A DNA stretch of 64,000 nucleotides, from positions 13,717,287 to 13,781,286 of the forward strand of contig CP136061.1 in assembly GCA_032622095.1 (NCBI GenBank), read 5' to 3'. Shown one piece after another: positions 10,997 through 21,447 of the stretch; position 1 is the first letter of the stretch; each line of letters opens with the position of its first letter. The position numbers were made by a program, and so were the translations under genes. This stretch comes from Siphonodentalium dalli. Lineage: Eukaryota; Mollusca; Scaphopoda; Gadilida; Siphonodentaliidae. The notes under the pieces were generated by a model that made no database searches, was not told where the DNA came from, and worked only from the letters and a program-made list of their open reading frames with translations.

Positions 10997-13900
10997 ATGT
11001 CTATAAAAATAGTATCTGCTAATTGCCGAGGGCTTAATCAAAAAGAAAAGCGCCGCGATGTGTTCAACTTCTTGCGAAATTCTAATGCCTCGCTATATTG
11101 TCTCCAAGATACACACTTTACGAACGACATGGAAAAATACATTGAATCTGAATGGGGTTTCAAAATTGAAGCATCTTCTTACAAGTCCCAATCGCGCGGA
11201 GTAGCAATTCTTTTCAAAAATAACTTTGACTATCATATACACAATGTATTAAAGGACGACAACGGAAACTTTATTATACTAGACATGACGATTGAACAAA
11301 TGAGAATAACTCTTGCAAATATCTACGGACCAAACGAAGATAATCCAGATTTCTATGTTCGACTCAAAAATAAAATCCTTGATATTGGCAACACGCAAGT
11401 TATAATTTGTGGGGACTGGAATTTGGCTCGCGACCAGAACATGGATACTTATAATTATAAACATATAAATAATCCAAAAGCATTAAAAGCAGTGGAATCA
11501 CTTGTCGACAGACTCGAACTTGTAGATGCATGGAGGCTTAATAATGAAAATGAGAAGCGATACACTTGGAGGAGGAAATCTCCAATTAAAATGGCAAGAC
11601 TTGATTATTTCCTGATATCAAATGACCTAATTAGTATTACAGGAGCGGGCCCAGATATATTACCAGGTTATAGATCAGATCACTCTATTATTACTCTATC
11701 TTTATCGCTGAATAATATCAATAGAGGCCAGGGTTTCTGGAAATTCAATACTTCTCTCTTACACGAAGAAAAATATATGGATTTGGTTAAATCTATCATA
11801 GAATCAAACAAATGTAGATACAAATATATCCGACGCGTTGAAGCGGATTACACCTCAAGCAGATGCGAAATTGGCAAAAAACTTCTTCTTGACGCAATTC
11901 TACTCGATATCAGAGGTCAAACAATGGCGTATTCAGCTAAACGCAAACGTGAGCGAAAAGAAAAAGAAGGCTCATTATTAAAAATTAAAAATGAACTCGA
12001 AATGTCCATTGACAAATGTTCAGTTGATTTAAATAAGAAGGCCAATATAATGGAAAAAATTCAAAACATTGACACTGAACTCCATGAAATGAGAAAAGAA
12101 GCTACCCAAGGGGCAATGTTGAGATCGAAAGCAAAGTGGATTGAGCATGGAGAAAAACCAACAAAATACTTCCTGAATTTAGAAAAACGAAACTATATAT
12201 CAAAAACCCTGGCACTCTTGGAGGATTCAAACGGAAAAAAGTTAACAAACCAAAATGAAATTTTAAATGAAACACGAAAATTCTACCAAACCTTGTACTC
12301 GTCAAAAAAAACAATAGACTTTGATTACAAATCAATATTGGATCAAGGTGAATATTCAAGACTATCGCCCGAGGCAGCCCAAAGTATAGAAGGCCCCATA
12401 ACTCTAGGTGAACTAACGATGGCACTAAAAAAATCAAAAAACGAAAAATCTTCCGGCTTAGATGGCTATCCTTATGAGTTCTGGAAATTTTTCTGGTCTG
12501 ACCTGGGTCAACTCCTGTGTGAATCGCTGAATGAATCCCTCGTTGATGGTGAGCTTTCCATTACACAAAAACAAGGCCTGATAACAATTATCCCAAAAAA
12601 AGACAAGGAACGACATCTTCTCAAAAACTGGAGGCCGATCACCTTACTGAATGTCTCATACAAACTAGCATCGTCATGTATAGCAGAGCGACTTAAACGC
12701 GTTCTACCTCACATAATTAGCGAAGACCAAAGCGGATTTCTCAAAGGCCGATACATAGGCGATAACACTAGATTGGTTTATGATATTATATTCAGAAGTA
12801 AATTGCAAAACAAACCGGGTCTTTTACTTTTAGTAGATTTTGAAAAAGCATTTGATTCCGTATCATGGAAATTCATCATGAAATGTTTAGATATGTTCAA
12901 TTTTGGTGAATCACTAAAGAGATGGATTACAATTTTTTGCAACAATATTAATTCCTCAATTCTGATAAATGGCCACATCTCGAGGAGCTTCAGTCTTTCT
13001 CGAGGCTGTCGACAAGGTGACCCCGTCTCACCGTATATTTTTTTGATATGCGCAGAAATTTTATCTCTCTTGGTGAAGCAAAATGGAAATATGGCAGGAA
13101 TAACCATCGGCAATCAGGAATACAAAATAACACAGTACGCAGACGACACGACATTCATCTTAGATGGTAGTGAAAATAGTTTACGAGAAGCTTATACAAT
13201 ACTAGACTTCTTTGCAGACATATCTGGCTTACGGATCAACCCTAGCAAATGTCAGGCGTCGTGGATAGGATCACATACATATCGGAAAGATTGTATTTGT
13301 CCCGATCTAAATCTAAACTTTTCTCCTACCTTCGATTTATTGGGTATTCAGTTCAATACAGACCTAGGCAAGATGAGTCACAACTATGATAAAAAATTAG
13401 TGGACATAAACCGTATGATCGAAACATGGAAACATAGACTATTAACACCAATCGGAAGAATAACAGTGATCAAATCTCTTATACTACCTAAACTTACGCA
13501 CCTATTCATAGCACTACCAGATCCTGGAAACGCATTTAATAAACAGCTCGAATCACTTCTTTACAAATTTGTTTGGAACTCGAATAGGGACAGAATAAAA
13601 AGAAAGCTCATTTGCCAAGACTATCAAAATGGCGGCTTGAAAATGGTAGATATCAGAAACTTTATAATGTCAATGAAAATAACTTGGGTTAGACGTCTTA
13701 TGTCAATGAACTCGAAATGGATCCCTTTAACTGATCTCCCTGTTGCCAATGACTCACTATTTCTTTTTTATGACAGCATGTACTTGCGAAACTATTCCAA
13801 AAATATATTAAATCCATTCTGGCGTGATGTACTCACAGCATGGAGCTATTTCAGTGAGAAGAATGAGTCAAACGGAAATATATGTACATGGGTCTTATGG

Positions 13901-14794
13901 AAAAATCCAAACATAAAGCTGCACGACAAAATTATCAACTTCGCTACATGGAGAAGACATGGCATATTTTTTATCAATGACTTGATACATACAAATGGTA
14001 AATTCCACACACCCGAAAGTCTTTATGCTTCTTTTAATGTATCCACTGACTACATCACCTTGAACGCAATTTGCAGACAAATTAATTCATTAGCCAAAAA
14101 ATATAAGAAAACTTTAACTCGTTGTACTAATCCCATACAACCCAGCAATATGGTTCCACTTTTGCGAAATTCAAAGGGTGGGCAAGACTTCTATAAAATT
14201 TTGAATGCTATGAAATTTTCCCCTAAACCCCAAAGCAAATGGACAATTGAAATTGGGGTGCCAGAAATGGACTGGACAATTTTCAACCGCCTACCTTTCT
14301 CCACGACGCCTGATACAAAGCTTCAGTGGTTACAGTTCAGGATTAATTCTAGGATATTATCAACAAATAGATTTCTTAAAATAATAAAAGTAAGATCTGA
14401 TGACCAGTGCAATCGATGCAGAATTAATAATGAGAACATCTCACATATATTCTGGGACTGCGCATGCGTACAACAATTCCTAGGTGAGCTTAACGATTGG
14501 TCAACCAAAAATAACCTTAATCTCAAATATTCGAAAAAGATAATTATTCTTGGTTCTCCATCAACAGCAGGAAATTATACCACCAATTTGTTTTGGCTGC
14601 TTGTCAAACAATACATATATCGAACTAAATTCAATCCAGACATGCTATCCGTCAAATCTTTTATAACAACCCTCAAATACAGGTATAGATGTGACAAATT
14701 CAATGCTCGTTGTAATATGAAAATTGCAGAATTTGAGAAAAACTGGTTTCAGATAGAAAGCGCTATAAATAAAAATGAAGCAAAGATTGCTTGA
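10997..14794 (+). CDS. LINE ORF2 protein: AP-like endonuclease and reverse transcriptase
   Basis: This 1265-residue protein would nick the target DNA and reverse-transcribe the LINE RNA there (target-primed reverse transcription). Endonuclease, about 1-237: N9, LQDTH at 36-40 (Asp38 where most relatives have Glu), IYGP at 109-112, GDWN at 139-142, RLDYF at 201-205 and SDH at 227-229. A basic linker covers about 315-395. Reverse transcriptase, about 515-780: NWRPITLLN near 544, DFEKAFD at 614-620, SRGCRQGDPVSPY at 668-680 and YADD at 714-717. The C-terminal zinc knuckle is C1138-x2-C1141-x8-H1150-x4-C1155. The start is the first Met before the endonuclease core. It overlaps by 10 bp an upstream 104-codon frame that I do not consider real. 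No stop or frameshift is seen, so it may be active. Confidence 0.93.
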   Translation: MSIKIVSANCRGLNQKEKRRDVFNFLRNSNASLYCLQDTHFTNDMEKYIESEWGFKIEASSYKSQSRGVAILFKNNFDYHIHNVLKDDNGNFIILDMTIEQMRITLANIYGPNEDNPDFYVRLKNKILDIGNTQVIICGDWNLARDQNMDTYNYKHINNPKALKAVESLVDRLELVDAWRLNNENEKRYTWRRKSPIKMARLDYFLISNDLISITGAGPDILPGYRSDHSIITLSLSLNNINRGQGFWKFNTSLLHEEKYMDLVKSIIESNKCRYKYIRRVEADYTSSRCEIGKKLLLDAILLDIRGQTMAYSAKRKRERKEKEGSLLKIKNELEMSIDKCSVDLNKKANIMEKIQNIDTELHEMRKEATQGAMLRSKAKWIEHGEKPTKYFLNLEKRNYISKTLALLEDSNGKKLTNQNEILNETRKFYQTLYSSKKTIDFDYKSILDQGEYSRLSPEAAQSIEGPITLGELTMALKKSKNEKSSGLDGYPYEFWKFFWSDLGQLLCESLNESLVDGELSITQKQGLITIIPKKDKERHLLKNWRPITLLNVSYKLASSCIAERLKRVLPHIISEDQSGFLKGRYIGDNTRLVYDIIFRSKLQNKPGLLLLVDFEKAFDSVSWKFIMKCLDMFNFGESLKRWITIFCNNINSSILINGHISRSFSLSRGCRQGDPVSPYIFLICAEILSLLVKQNGNMAGITIGNQEYKITQYADDTTFILDGSENSLREAYTILDFFADISGLRINPSKCQASWIGSHTYRKDCICPDLNLNFSPTFDLLGIQFNTDLGKMSHNYDKKLVDINRMIETWKHRLLTPIGRITVIKSLILPKLTHLFIALPDPGNAFNKQLESLLYKFVWNSNRDRIKRKLICQDYQNGGLKMVDIRNFIMSMKITWVRRLMSMNSKWIPLTDLPVANDSLFLFYDSMYLRNYSKNILNPFWRDVLTAWSYFSEKNESNGNICTWVLWKNPNIKLHDKIINFATWRRHGIFFINDLIHTNGKFHTPESLYASFNVSTDYITLNAICRQINSLAKKYKKTLTRCTNPIQPSNMVPLLRNSKGGQDFYKILNAMKFSPKPQSKWTIEIGVPEMDWTIFNRLPFSTTPDTKLQWLQFRINSRILSTNRFLKIIKVRSDDQCNRCRINNENISHIFWDCACVQQFLGELNDWSTKNNLNLKYSKKIIILGSPSTAGNYTTNLFWLLVKQYIYRTKFNPDMLSVKSFITTLKYRYRCDKFNARCNMKIAEFEKNWFQIESAINKNEAKIA

Positions 14795-15143
14795 TATATA
14801 CTCATCAGACTCGCGGTTTTTCCTTTAAGAATTATGTTTCCGTTCTACCTCTTACTCTCTTCAATTATAATTATAGAAATTATAGTCACCCTTCAGTGAG
14901 TGTCGTGCTAAACCGAAACAAAAATAAAAATAACATGTTTTAACGTGAATTAAAACTCCAACTCATTGCCCGATCGCCTGTTTAGAGCCACAGAATGCCC
15001 GTTGATGTAAGTAAGAGTGCAAGCGTGAGCGAGTGAATGAGTGTATGCCTGAATGTATGTATCAGATGAATATTATATATCTATATTTTGTATTTTGTAC
15101 AACCATTCATTATGTATGTTAATCATCTGACTGATTCAATAAC

Positions 15144-15149
<6 letters not shown>
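14795..15149 (+). other. LINE 3' untranslated region
   Basis: Non-coding A+T-rich sequence between the ORF2 stop and the poly(A). It contains AAAATAAAAATAAC near 14922 and CAATAAC just before the A run, either of which could serve as a weak polyadenylation signal. It would be the region recognised by the LINE's own reverse transcriptase. Confidence 0.7.

Positions 15150-15179
<30 letters not shown>
15149..15179 (+). other. LINE poly(A) tail
   Basis: An uninterrupted A run of about 30 bases ends the element; its last two A residues also belong to the right target duplication. A long, pure tail fits a recent insertion. Confidence 0.9.
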
Positions 15180-15180
<1 letters not shown>

Positions 15181-15190
15181 ATTGCATTGA
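15178..15190. repeat. LINE target-site duplication, right copy
   Basis: AACATTGCATTGA follows the poly(A); HelC sequence (ATTTAAAACAAACATTTCCC) resumes immediately after it. Confidence 0.9.
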
Positions 15191-15865
15191 ATTTAAAACA
15201 AACATTTCCCGTCGGAAAATCTGTCTTCGGGTCGTTGTTGTTGGCATCACGGCTCCCCGAAAACTCTCACATTGCCGAAAACGTGTATTTAGTAATATCG
15301 TTGTTGTTGATATTTACGGGGGGCTATTTTCTTATTTAGCAAGTTTGAGCTCAATCAGTTAGAGTCTATACAGGACACACTCATATATATGACACTTCCC
15401 GTAGGTAGCAAGTTTGAGCTCAATCGACATTTCCTGGAATTTCCCGTAGATTGGCAGATTCCAGTAGCTTTATAACGGTATATCTGGGGAGAAATCTGAT
15501 GCTATATTCGTGATTATCTGGGATGATTTCGGTATATACCAAAGGTATATACTGTAAAAACAGAGCGCGCCATCCGTGCTTGCAGGGAATAAATTTCGAG
15601 CGATAACGTTTGCGTTCCCGTATAACTCTGCAGATGCGAATAACGTTGAATGGGAAACAGACGCTCTTTATAGAGATGCGTCAAAAACAAACGCTCATTA
15701 AATAATCACTTGATTAACCCCCGCCGTGCCTTTTCGGTGATTTGAGATTGGAGAACGGGTGCTCTGAGCTTCTCTAAACCGCGACTACGGCGGTGTCGGT
15801 TGGATTTTACACTTACATACGAAATTTGATCTCAATCTGTACACGCGTTTTGGATTCTATGAAGT

Positions 15866-15898
<33 letters not shown>

Positions 15899-15920
15899 CG
15901 AAGTCTCAAAATATATAGTA

Positions 15921-17147
15921 CTAGCAGGTTAGCCCGCCACTGGCGGCATTCGTCCCATGGCTTTGGTCGATCCATTAATTTTAGTTTTTCAATGTAACCC
16001 CGTACAGGACCGGGCTACTCAAAAACCAAATTTCAAGTCGATAGCTCCACCCGTTTCCGAGATCTGGTCTGCGCATGCGCGAATCTGGCGTCGCACGGGC
16101 TCGGCGACCCGATAAAATTTGTACCCGGCGCAAGATACATTCACATACCAAATTTCAAGTCGATAGCTCCACCCGTTTCCGATATCTCGTCTGCGCATGC
16201 GCTGCACGGGTGTCGCACGGGCTCGCCAATACGACAGCGACGACCACCTGGTCAAACTACACTCACGTACCAAGTTTCGCCCCGATCGGTAGAGGTGTTG
16301 GTATCTGATGCAAAAGACGAAATTGTGAGTGTTGGTCAATAGTCCCCGCCGTGAACCTCATCGTCGCAAAGAGCGGACAGTCAAATAACCCCGTTGTGAA
16401 CCTCAATCATCAACGCGACGTAAACATGTGTTGCGTTCTAAAAATAGGAAAGCACTTTCTCTCTGCATAATTCTGCAGATGCTAATAACGTTGCTCCCCG
16501 TAGGTAGCAATATCGTTGTTGTTGATATTTACGGCTTGGGGGCTATTTTCTTATTTAGCAAGTTTGAGCTCAATCGGTTAGAGTCTATAAAGGACACACT
16601 CATATATATGACACTTCCCGTAGGTAGCAAGTTTGAGCTCAATCGGCATTCCCTGGAATTTCCCGTAGATTGGCAGATTCCAGTAGCTTTATAACGGTAT
16701 ATCTGGGGAGAAATCTAATGCTATATTCGTGATTATGTGGGATGATTTCGGTATATACCAAAGGTATATACTGTAAAAACAAAGCGCGCCATCCGTGCTC
16801 GCAGGGAATAAATTTCGAGCGATAACGTTTGCGTTCCCGTATAACTCTGCAGATGCGAATAACGTTGAATGGGAAACAGACGCTCTTTATAGTGATGCGT
16901 CAAAAACAAACGCTCATTAAATAATCACTTGATTAACCCCCGCCGTGCCTTTGCGGTGATTTGAGATTGGAGAACGGGTGCTCTGAGCTTTTCTAAACCG
17001 CGACCACGGTCGTGTCGGTTTGATTTGACACTTACATAGGAAGTTTGATCTCAATCTGTACACGCGTTTTGGATTCTATGAAGTACACACACACACACAC
17101 ACACACATATATACGAAGTCTCAAAATATATAGTATAGATAGATAGA
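15921..17147 (-). mobile_element. HelC Helitron carrying HelA monomers, second 1227-bp copy
   Basis: Same length and layout as 2782-4008: HelC hairpin end, HelA-type monomers at about 16019-16300, a HelC right half, (AC)n at about 17087-17106, and the 5' end TATAGATAGATAGA. Differences between the copies are scattered single bases plus AC-tract length and a few small insertions. Confidence 0.75.
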
Positions 17148-17436
17148 CTAGCAGGTTAGCCCGCCACTGGCGGCATTCGTCCCATGGCTTTGTTCGAAAA
17201 AGCAATTGCAACAGGTTCCGAGTCACTTGTGCTGCATTTTCAGCAAATTTCGGCAATAGTCAGAAACATGACAATTTTAATTGAATTTTTTGTTTTTCAA
17301 AGAGTTAATTATTTTGTTTTTCAATGAGTTAATTGTGCCTTTTTAATTTTTTAATTGAATTTTTTGTTTTTAAATTTTACCCGATTTTATTTTGGTTTTT
17401 CAAGGAGTTAATTGTGCCTTTTTAATTTTGTTTTTC

Positions 17437-17897
17437 AATTTTACCTGATTTTGTTTTGTTTTTCAATGAACCCGTCCATGACACTTCCCGTATTTAGCAA
17501 GTTTGAGCTCAATCGGTTCGAGTCTATAAAGGACACACACACATATATATGACACTTCCCGTAGGTAGCAAGTTTGAGCTCAATCGGCATTCCCTGGAAT
17601 TTCCCAGTAAATATTTAGCAAGTTTGAGCTCAATCGGTTCGAGTCTATAAAGGACACACTCATATATATGACACTTCCCGTAGGTAGCAAGTTTGAGCTC
17701 AATCGGCATTCCCTGGAATTTCCCAGTCACCAACGCGGCGTAATTTTGGTACATATATAGAGACCGATTGTCCATCGGCTGTCATGTGTAGTAAATATGT
17801 CTTATAAGTCGACATTGCCGTGGGGATGCCCGTTCCTACACGCGTTTTCGATTCTATGAAGTACCCACATATACACACACACACACATATATATATA
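17437..17897. repeat. Direct repeat left of the PLE
   Basis: About 440-460 bp matching 19236-19675 and 31253-31690: TTTTTCAATGAACCCGTCC, two AAGTTTGAGCTCAATCGG modules, then CACCAACGCGGCGTAATTTT. It ends in AC and TA microsatellites next to the PLE. Confidence 0.7.
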
Positions 17898-17898
17898 T

Positions 17899-18769
17899 CC
17901 CATTAGTTTTCATCCCGACCACACGAAAAAAGCCATTATCTACAGTCAAGGCATTCGTTACCAACGCATCAATTCTCAGGAAAAAGTAAGAGACGAACAG
18001 TTCAGTGAACTACGCTCACAATATATATTCTCGAATTTGGGATACGACAGACGTTCGATTAATAAACAATTGGGAAAAGCGAAATGTTTGGACAGGGAGA
18101 TGCTCCTTCAATATCGGGACAAAACATCATCAGATCGAGTTCCCCTCGTGGTAAACTACCACCCACAGCTAGAAAAATTACGCACAATCACTACATCCTC
18201 TGAATGGCATTATTACGAGCGACCTTCATCTCAGGAACGTGTTTAACGAAAGACCGGTTGTCGCCATGAGACAACCACCCAACTTGAAGCGGAAATTAGT
18301 AACAAGTAAGCTACCATCTTCTGGTGGACAGTCACCCAATGGTACATTTCCATGTAACAGGCCGAGATGTGGGATGTGTGTGTTAATTAACAAGGCCGAT
18401 GTTCTTATGCGCAATGGGCGCGTGTTCCGGGATGTGGGCCAGTTCTCATGTGTCTCAAGTGGTGTTGTGTATATCATTACGTGCGCAAATTGTCCAGAAA
18501 TGCATTACATTGGTGAAACAGGGCAACCTCTCTGCAAACGAGTGACGGGGCACAGGCAGAACATCAACAACAGGGACTTGAACCTACCCATAGCAGAACA
18601 TTTCTGTCAACCACACCACACACCCGATGACATCCGCATCAAAGTATTAAGAGGTGGACTTTCGGACATGAAAGAGAGACGTGTGGCCGAATTACAACAT
18701 ATAGAACTGTTTGGAAGTTTTTATCGTGGCATTAATAAGGACCGTGGTTTCATGGCGAGTTGGTCATAA
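17899..18769 (+). pseudogene. Penelope-like reverse transcriptase end plus GIY-YIG endonuclease, frameshifted
   Basis: Frame 1 (17899-18246) reads SFHPDHTKKAIIYSQGIRYQ near its start, typical of the end of the PLE reverse transcriptase domain, and stops at 18244-18246. The homologous reading continues in another frame from about 18209 (IITSDLHLRNVFNERP), so a single small indel near 18205-18210 breaks the gene. The second part (to 18769) has the cysteine linker PCNRPRCGMC, then the GIY-YIG core: GVVY at about 75-78 and HYIGET at about 89-94 (numbered from the Met at 18239), R101 and H105. The intact protein would combine telomerase-like reverse transcription with endonuclease nicking. Most of the reverse transcriptase is missing. 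Confidence 0.85.
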
Positions 18770-19054
18770 TTTACAATTTCTCCTTGGTCCAACTCTCATT
18801 ATCTAAAATATGCTTATACATTGCATGGACTGCTTCTAAGCTGCATGAGTTCCCATATACTCAAGCATTGACTTTTCTTCACAACGCTACACATGTAGCT
18901 TCTATGTTTGGCGCGTCTTTCACCTGTAAGTTTCCCGCCATTTTTCATTTGGCGCCAAATTTTGTCAGGTAACGTTCGTTAACGTCATAGTTACGCGATA
19001 AACAAGTTTGTCTGTATATCAATGTGTATTTTCAAATGATTGTTCATTCATGTA

Positions 19055-19092
19055 CCCGACGAAGGCTGTATAGCCGAAAGCTAGTACGACAT
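19055..19092 (+). ncRNA. Hammerhead-ribozyme-like motif in the PLE 3' region
   Basis: The sequence CCCGACGAAGGC, loop TGTATA, GCCGAAAGC resembles the hammerhead core CTGANGA-stem II-GAAA, with stem II AGGC/GCC(G) and one core change (C for U4). Hammerhead motifs are known in PLE terminal repeats. Stem III and the cleavage triplet are not convincing here, so this is a probable relic. Confidence 0.4.
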
Positions 19093-19141
19093 TAAAGATT
19101 TGATGGGTCTTTAATTGATGTTATCATATTGATAAGAACTT

Positions 19142-19143
<2 letters not shown>

Positions 19144-19207
<64 letters not shown>
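19144..19207. repeat. (TA)n microsatellite, 64 bp
   Basis: A pure TA tract at the right edge of the PLE, followed by ACGGGAGTCTCAAATTATAT, a HelC-like 5' terminal sequence. Confidence 0.95.
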
Positions 19208-19208
<1 letters not shown>

Positions 19209-19235
19209 GGGAGTCTCAAATTATATAGTAGATTT

Positions 19236-19675
19236 CAATTTTACCCGATTTTTTTTTGTTTTTCAATGAACCCGTCCATGACACTTCCCGTATTTAGCAA
19301 GTTTGAGCTCAATCGGTTCGAGTCTATAAAGGACACACACATATATATGACAGTTCCCGTAGGTAGCAAGTTTGAGCTCAATCGGCATTCCCTGGAATTT
19401 CCCAGTAAATATTTAGCAAGTTTGAGCTCAATCGGTTCGAGTCTATAAAGGACACACTCATATATATGACACTTCCCGTAGGTATCAAGTTTGAGCTCAA
19501 TCGGCATTCCCTGGAATTTCCCAGTCACCAACGCGGCGTAATTTTGGTACATATATAGAGACCAATTGTCCATCGGCTGTCATGTGTAGTAAAGATGTCT
19601 TATAAGCCGAAATTGCCGTGGGGATGCCCGTTCCTACACGCGTTTTCGATTCTATGAAGTACCCACATATATACA
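19236..19675. repeat. Direct repeat right of the PLE
   Basis: Second copy of the 17437-17897 block. At GAGACC(G/A)ATTGTCCATCGG and GAAGTACCCACATATA the two copies differ by single bases only. It continues into sequence shared with 31253-32810. Confidence 0.7.
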
Positions 19676-20731
19676 CACACATAGTCTCAAATTATGTTTT
19701 TTATTCTAATTGACACGGGCTCGCTATAACTCCGACATTGGAAGGGTCATGTTAACTTCCGCCTGGACCCACGTGGCGTGACGTAATTCACAACCACGTG
19801 TATTTACCTCGCGACCGCGACACACACAGTGGCCCGATAATGGGCACACGTTCCCTGGCATTTCCCAGAAGATATTCATGGGGAGGTCAAGTGACCAATT
19901 TTGAAATTTGCTGGTCGCATTCGTCTGTATGTCTGAGGAATTCTCGGCTAGATATTGTTACCAACATGACATATTTAAATTAATCCCACCGTGTACCCCA
20001 TCACCAACGTCAACGCGACATGTGCTGCGTTCTAAAAATAGGTCGATTTCAGTGGATTCGTACAGATGACGAAATATGAGTGCGACAGATAATATTGTTT
20101 GATCGAAAGCATTTGAATTAATACGTCGCAGATTCCAGTAGCTTTATAACGGTATATCTGGGGAGAAATCTGATGCTATATTCGTGATTATCTGGGATGA
20201 TTTCGGTATATACCAAAGGTATATACTGTAAAAACAAAGCGCGCCATCCGTGCTCGCAGGGAATAAATTTCGAGCGATAACGTTTGCGTAAATACGAAAT
20301 TGTGAGTGTTGGTTTGTAACCGGGATTTGTGAGAAGCATTATGCCTATAACTACCCCCCCCTAAGCCCTGACCTAAGTGTCATACATACTATAACAATGA
20401 TGTTGTAAGAGCTCCAATAAATCTCCCCGCATAGGCAAGCACCCAATGTTCCCGTATAACTCTGCAGATGCCAATAACGTTGAATGGGAAACAGACGCTC
20501 TTTATAGAGATGCGTCAAAAACAAACGCTCATTAAATAATCACTTGATTAACCCACGCCGTGCCTTTGCGGTGATTTGAGATTGGAGAACGGGTGCTCTG
20601 AGCTTCTCTAAACCGCGACCACGGTCGTGTCGGTGGGATTTGACACTTACATAGGAAGTTTGAGCTCAATCTTTACACGCGTTTTGGATTCTATGAAGTA
20701 CATATATACGGAAGTCTCAAAATATATAGTA

Positions 20732-21447
20732 CTAGCAGGTTAGCCCGCCACCGGCGGCTTGTCCGAAACATGACATTTTTTTTTCATTTTTAGCTCCACG
20801 CGTTTCAATAAGAAAAATTTGTACCCGGTAGCTCCACCCGTTTCCGAGATCTGGTCTGCGCATGCGCGAAGCTGGCGTCGCACGGGCTCGGCGACCCGAT
20901 AAAAGTTGTACCCGGCGCAAGATACATTCACATAGCAAATTTCAAGTCGATAGCTCCACCCGTTTCCGAGATCTCGTCTGCGCATGCGCTGCACGGGCGT
21001 CGCACGGGCTCGGCGACCCGATAAAATTTGTACCCGGCGCAAGATACATTCACATAGCAAATTTCAAGTCGATAGCTCCACCCGTTTCCGAGATCTCGTC
21101 TGCGCATGCGCTGCACGGGCGTCGCACGGGCTCGCCAATACGACAACGACCACCGCCTGGTCAAACTACACACACGTACCAAGTTTCGTCCCGATCGGTC
21201 GAGAATCGTAGATTTGTATGAAGTACAACACACACACAAACATAAATATATGAGAGAGATATGTAAATTAGATAGATTGTATCAAAATATATAGGAGAGA
21301 TATGTAAATGATCTACACACCATTACTGGTGTTTGTCAAAGTTTAGTGGGGTATATCAATACTCATTCACGATCATATCATTGAGGTCCGGAGGGTGTGG
21401 GCTATCTCTCGAATACACGGAGTTCTCAAAATATATAGGATAGAAGA
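20732..21447 (-). mobile_element. HelC2 Helitron with 122-bp monomers, 716 bp
   Basis: The 3' end has the CCGCC-ACC-GGCGG hairpin. G+C-rich monomers follow at exact 122-bp spacing (GCGCATGCGC palindromes near 20858, 20980 and 21102). The 5' arm of about 200 bp contains the perfect stem-loop ACACCA-TTAC-TGGTGT and ends TCTCAAAATATATAGGATAGAAGA. Confidence 0.75.

Larger units (their letters stand above)
9371..15177 (+). mobile_element. L1/Tx1-like LINE, complete insertion, 5807 bp
   Basis: A non-LTR retrotransposon bounded by 13-bp target duplications and ending in about 30 A residues. It has a 1.6-kb 5' region, one long open frame with endonuclease and reverse transcriptase, a 355-bp 3' untranslated region and poly(A). 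The apurinic-type endonuclease, the reverse transcriptase and the C-terminal CCHC knuckle place it in the L1/Tx1 group. No ORF1 is visible. It is on the strand opposite to all Helitrons here. The intact frame and perfect duplications indicate a young insertion. Confidence 0.9.
9039..15920 (-). mobile_element. HelC Helitron split by a LINE insertion
   Basis: The HelC sequence runs 9039-9370 and resumes at 15178-15920. Removing the LINE and one copy of its target duplication restores a unit of about 1062 bp. The variants near the split (TTTCGCGAAATC on the left, AACATTTCCCGTCGGAAAAT on the right) match the 557-1619 copy rather than the 1068-bp copies. Confidence 0.8.
17899..19143 (+). mobile_element. 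5'-truncated Penelope-like element
   Basis: The element retains only the end of the reverse transcriptase, a linker, the GIY-YIG endonuclease and a 3' region. It begins directly at a short TA tract and ends at a long (TA)n tract; preference for such sequence is plausible for this group. The 3' region holds a conserved-looking stem-loop at about 19055-19084. It is on the plus strand, against the surrounding Helitrons. Truncation and a frameshift make it a dead copy. Confidence 0.8.
17148..20731 (-). mobile_element. Composite HelC unit carrying a Penelope-like element
   Basis: The 3' CTAG and HelC hairpin are followed by an A+T-rich block (17270-17460) and AAGTTTGAGCTCAATCGG modules. The PLE lies at about 17899-19143. 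A second copy of the pre-PLE block follows at 19236-19675, then more HelC sequence to the 5' end AAAATATATAGTA. The part 19236-20731 is repeated at 31253-32810 without the PLE. Confidence 0.65.

Noticed and set aside
10692..11006. A 104-codon frame overlapping the start of LINE ORF2 by 10 bp, as a possible ORF1 or coupled small gene
   Set aside because: The frame runs through a GT microsatellite, has no recognisable domain, and the overlap can arise by chance.
19930..19945. CTCGGCTAGAT as a plus-strand Helitron 3' end
   Set aside because: There is no hairpin upstream and the following base is A instead of T.
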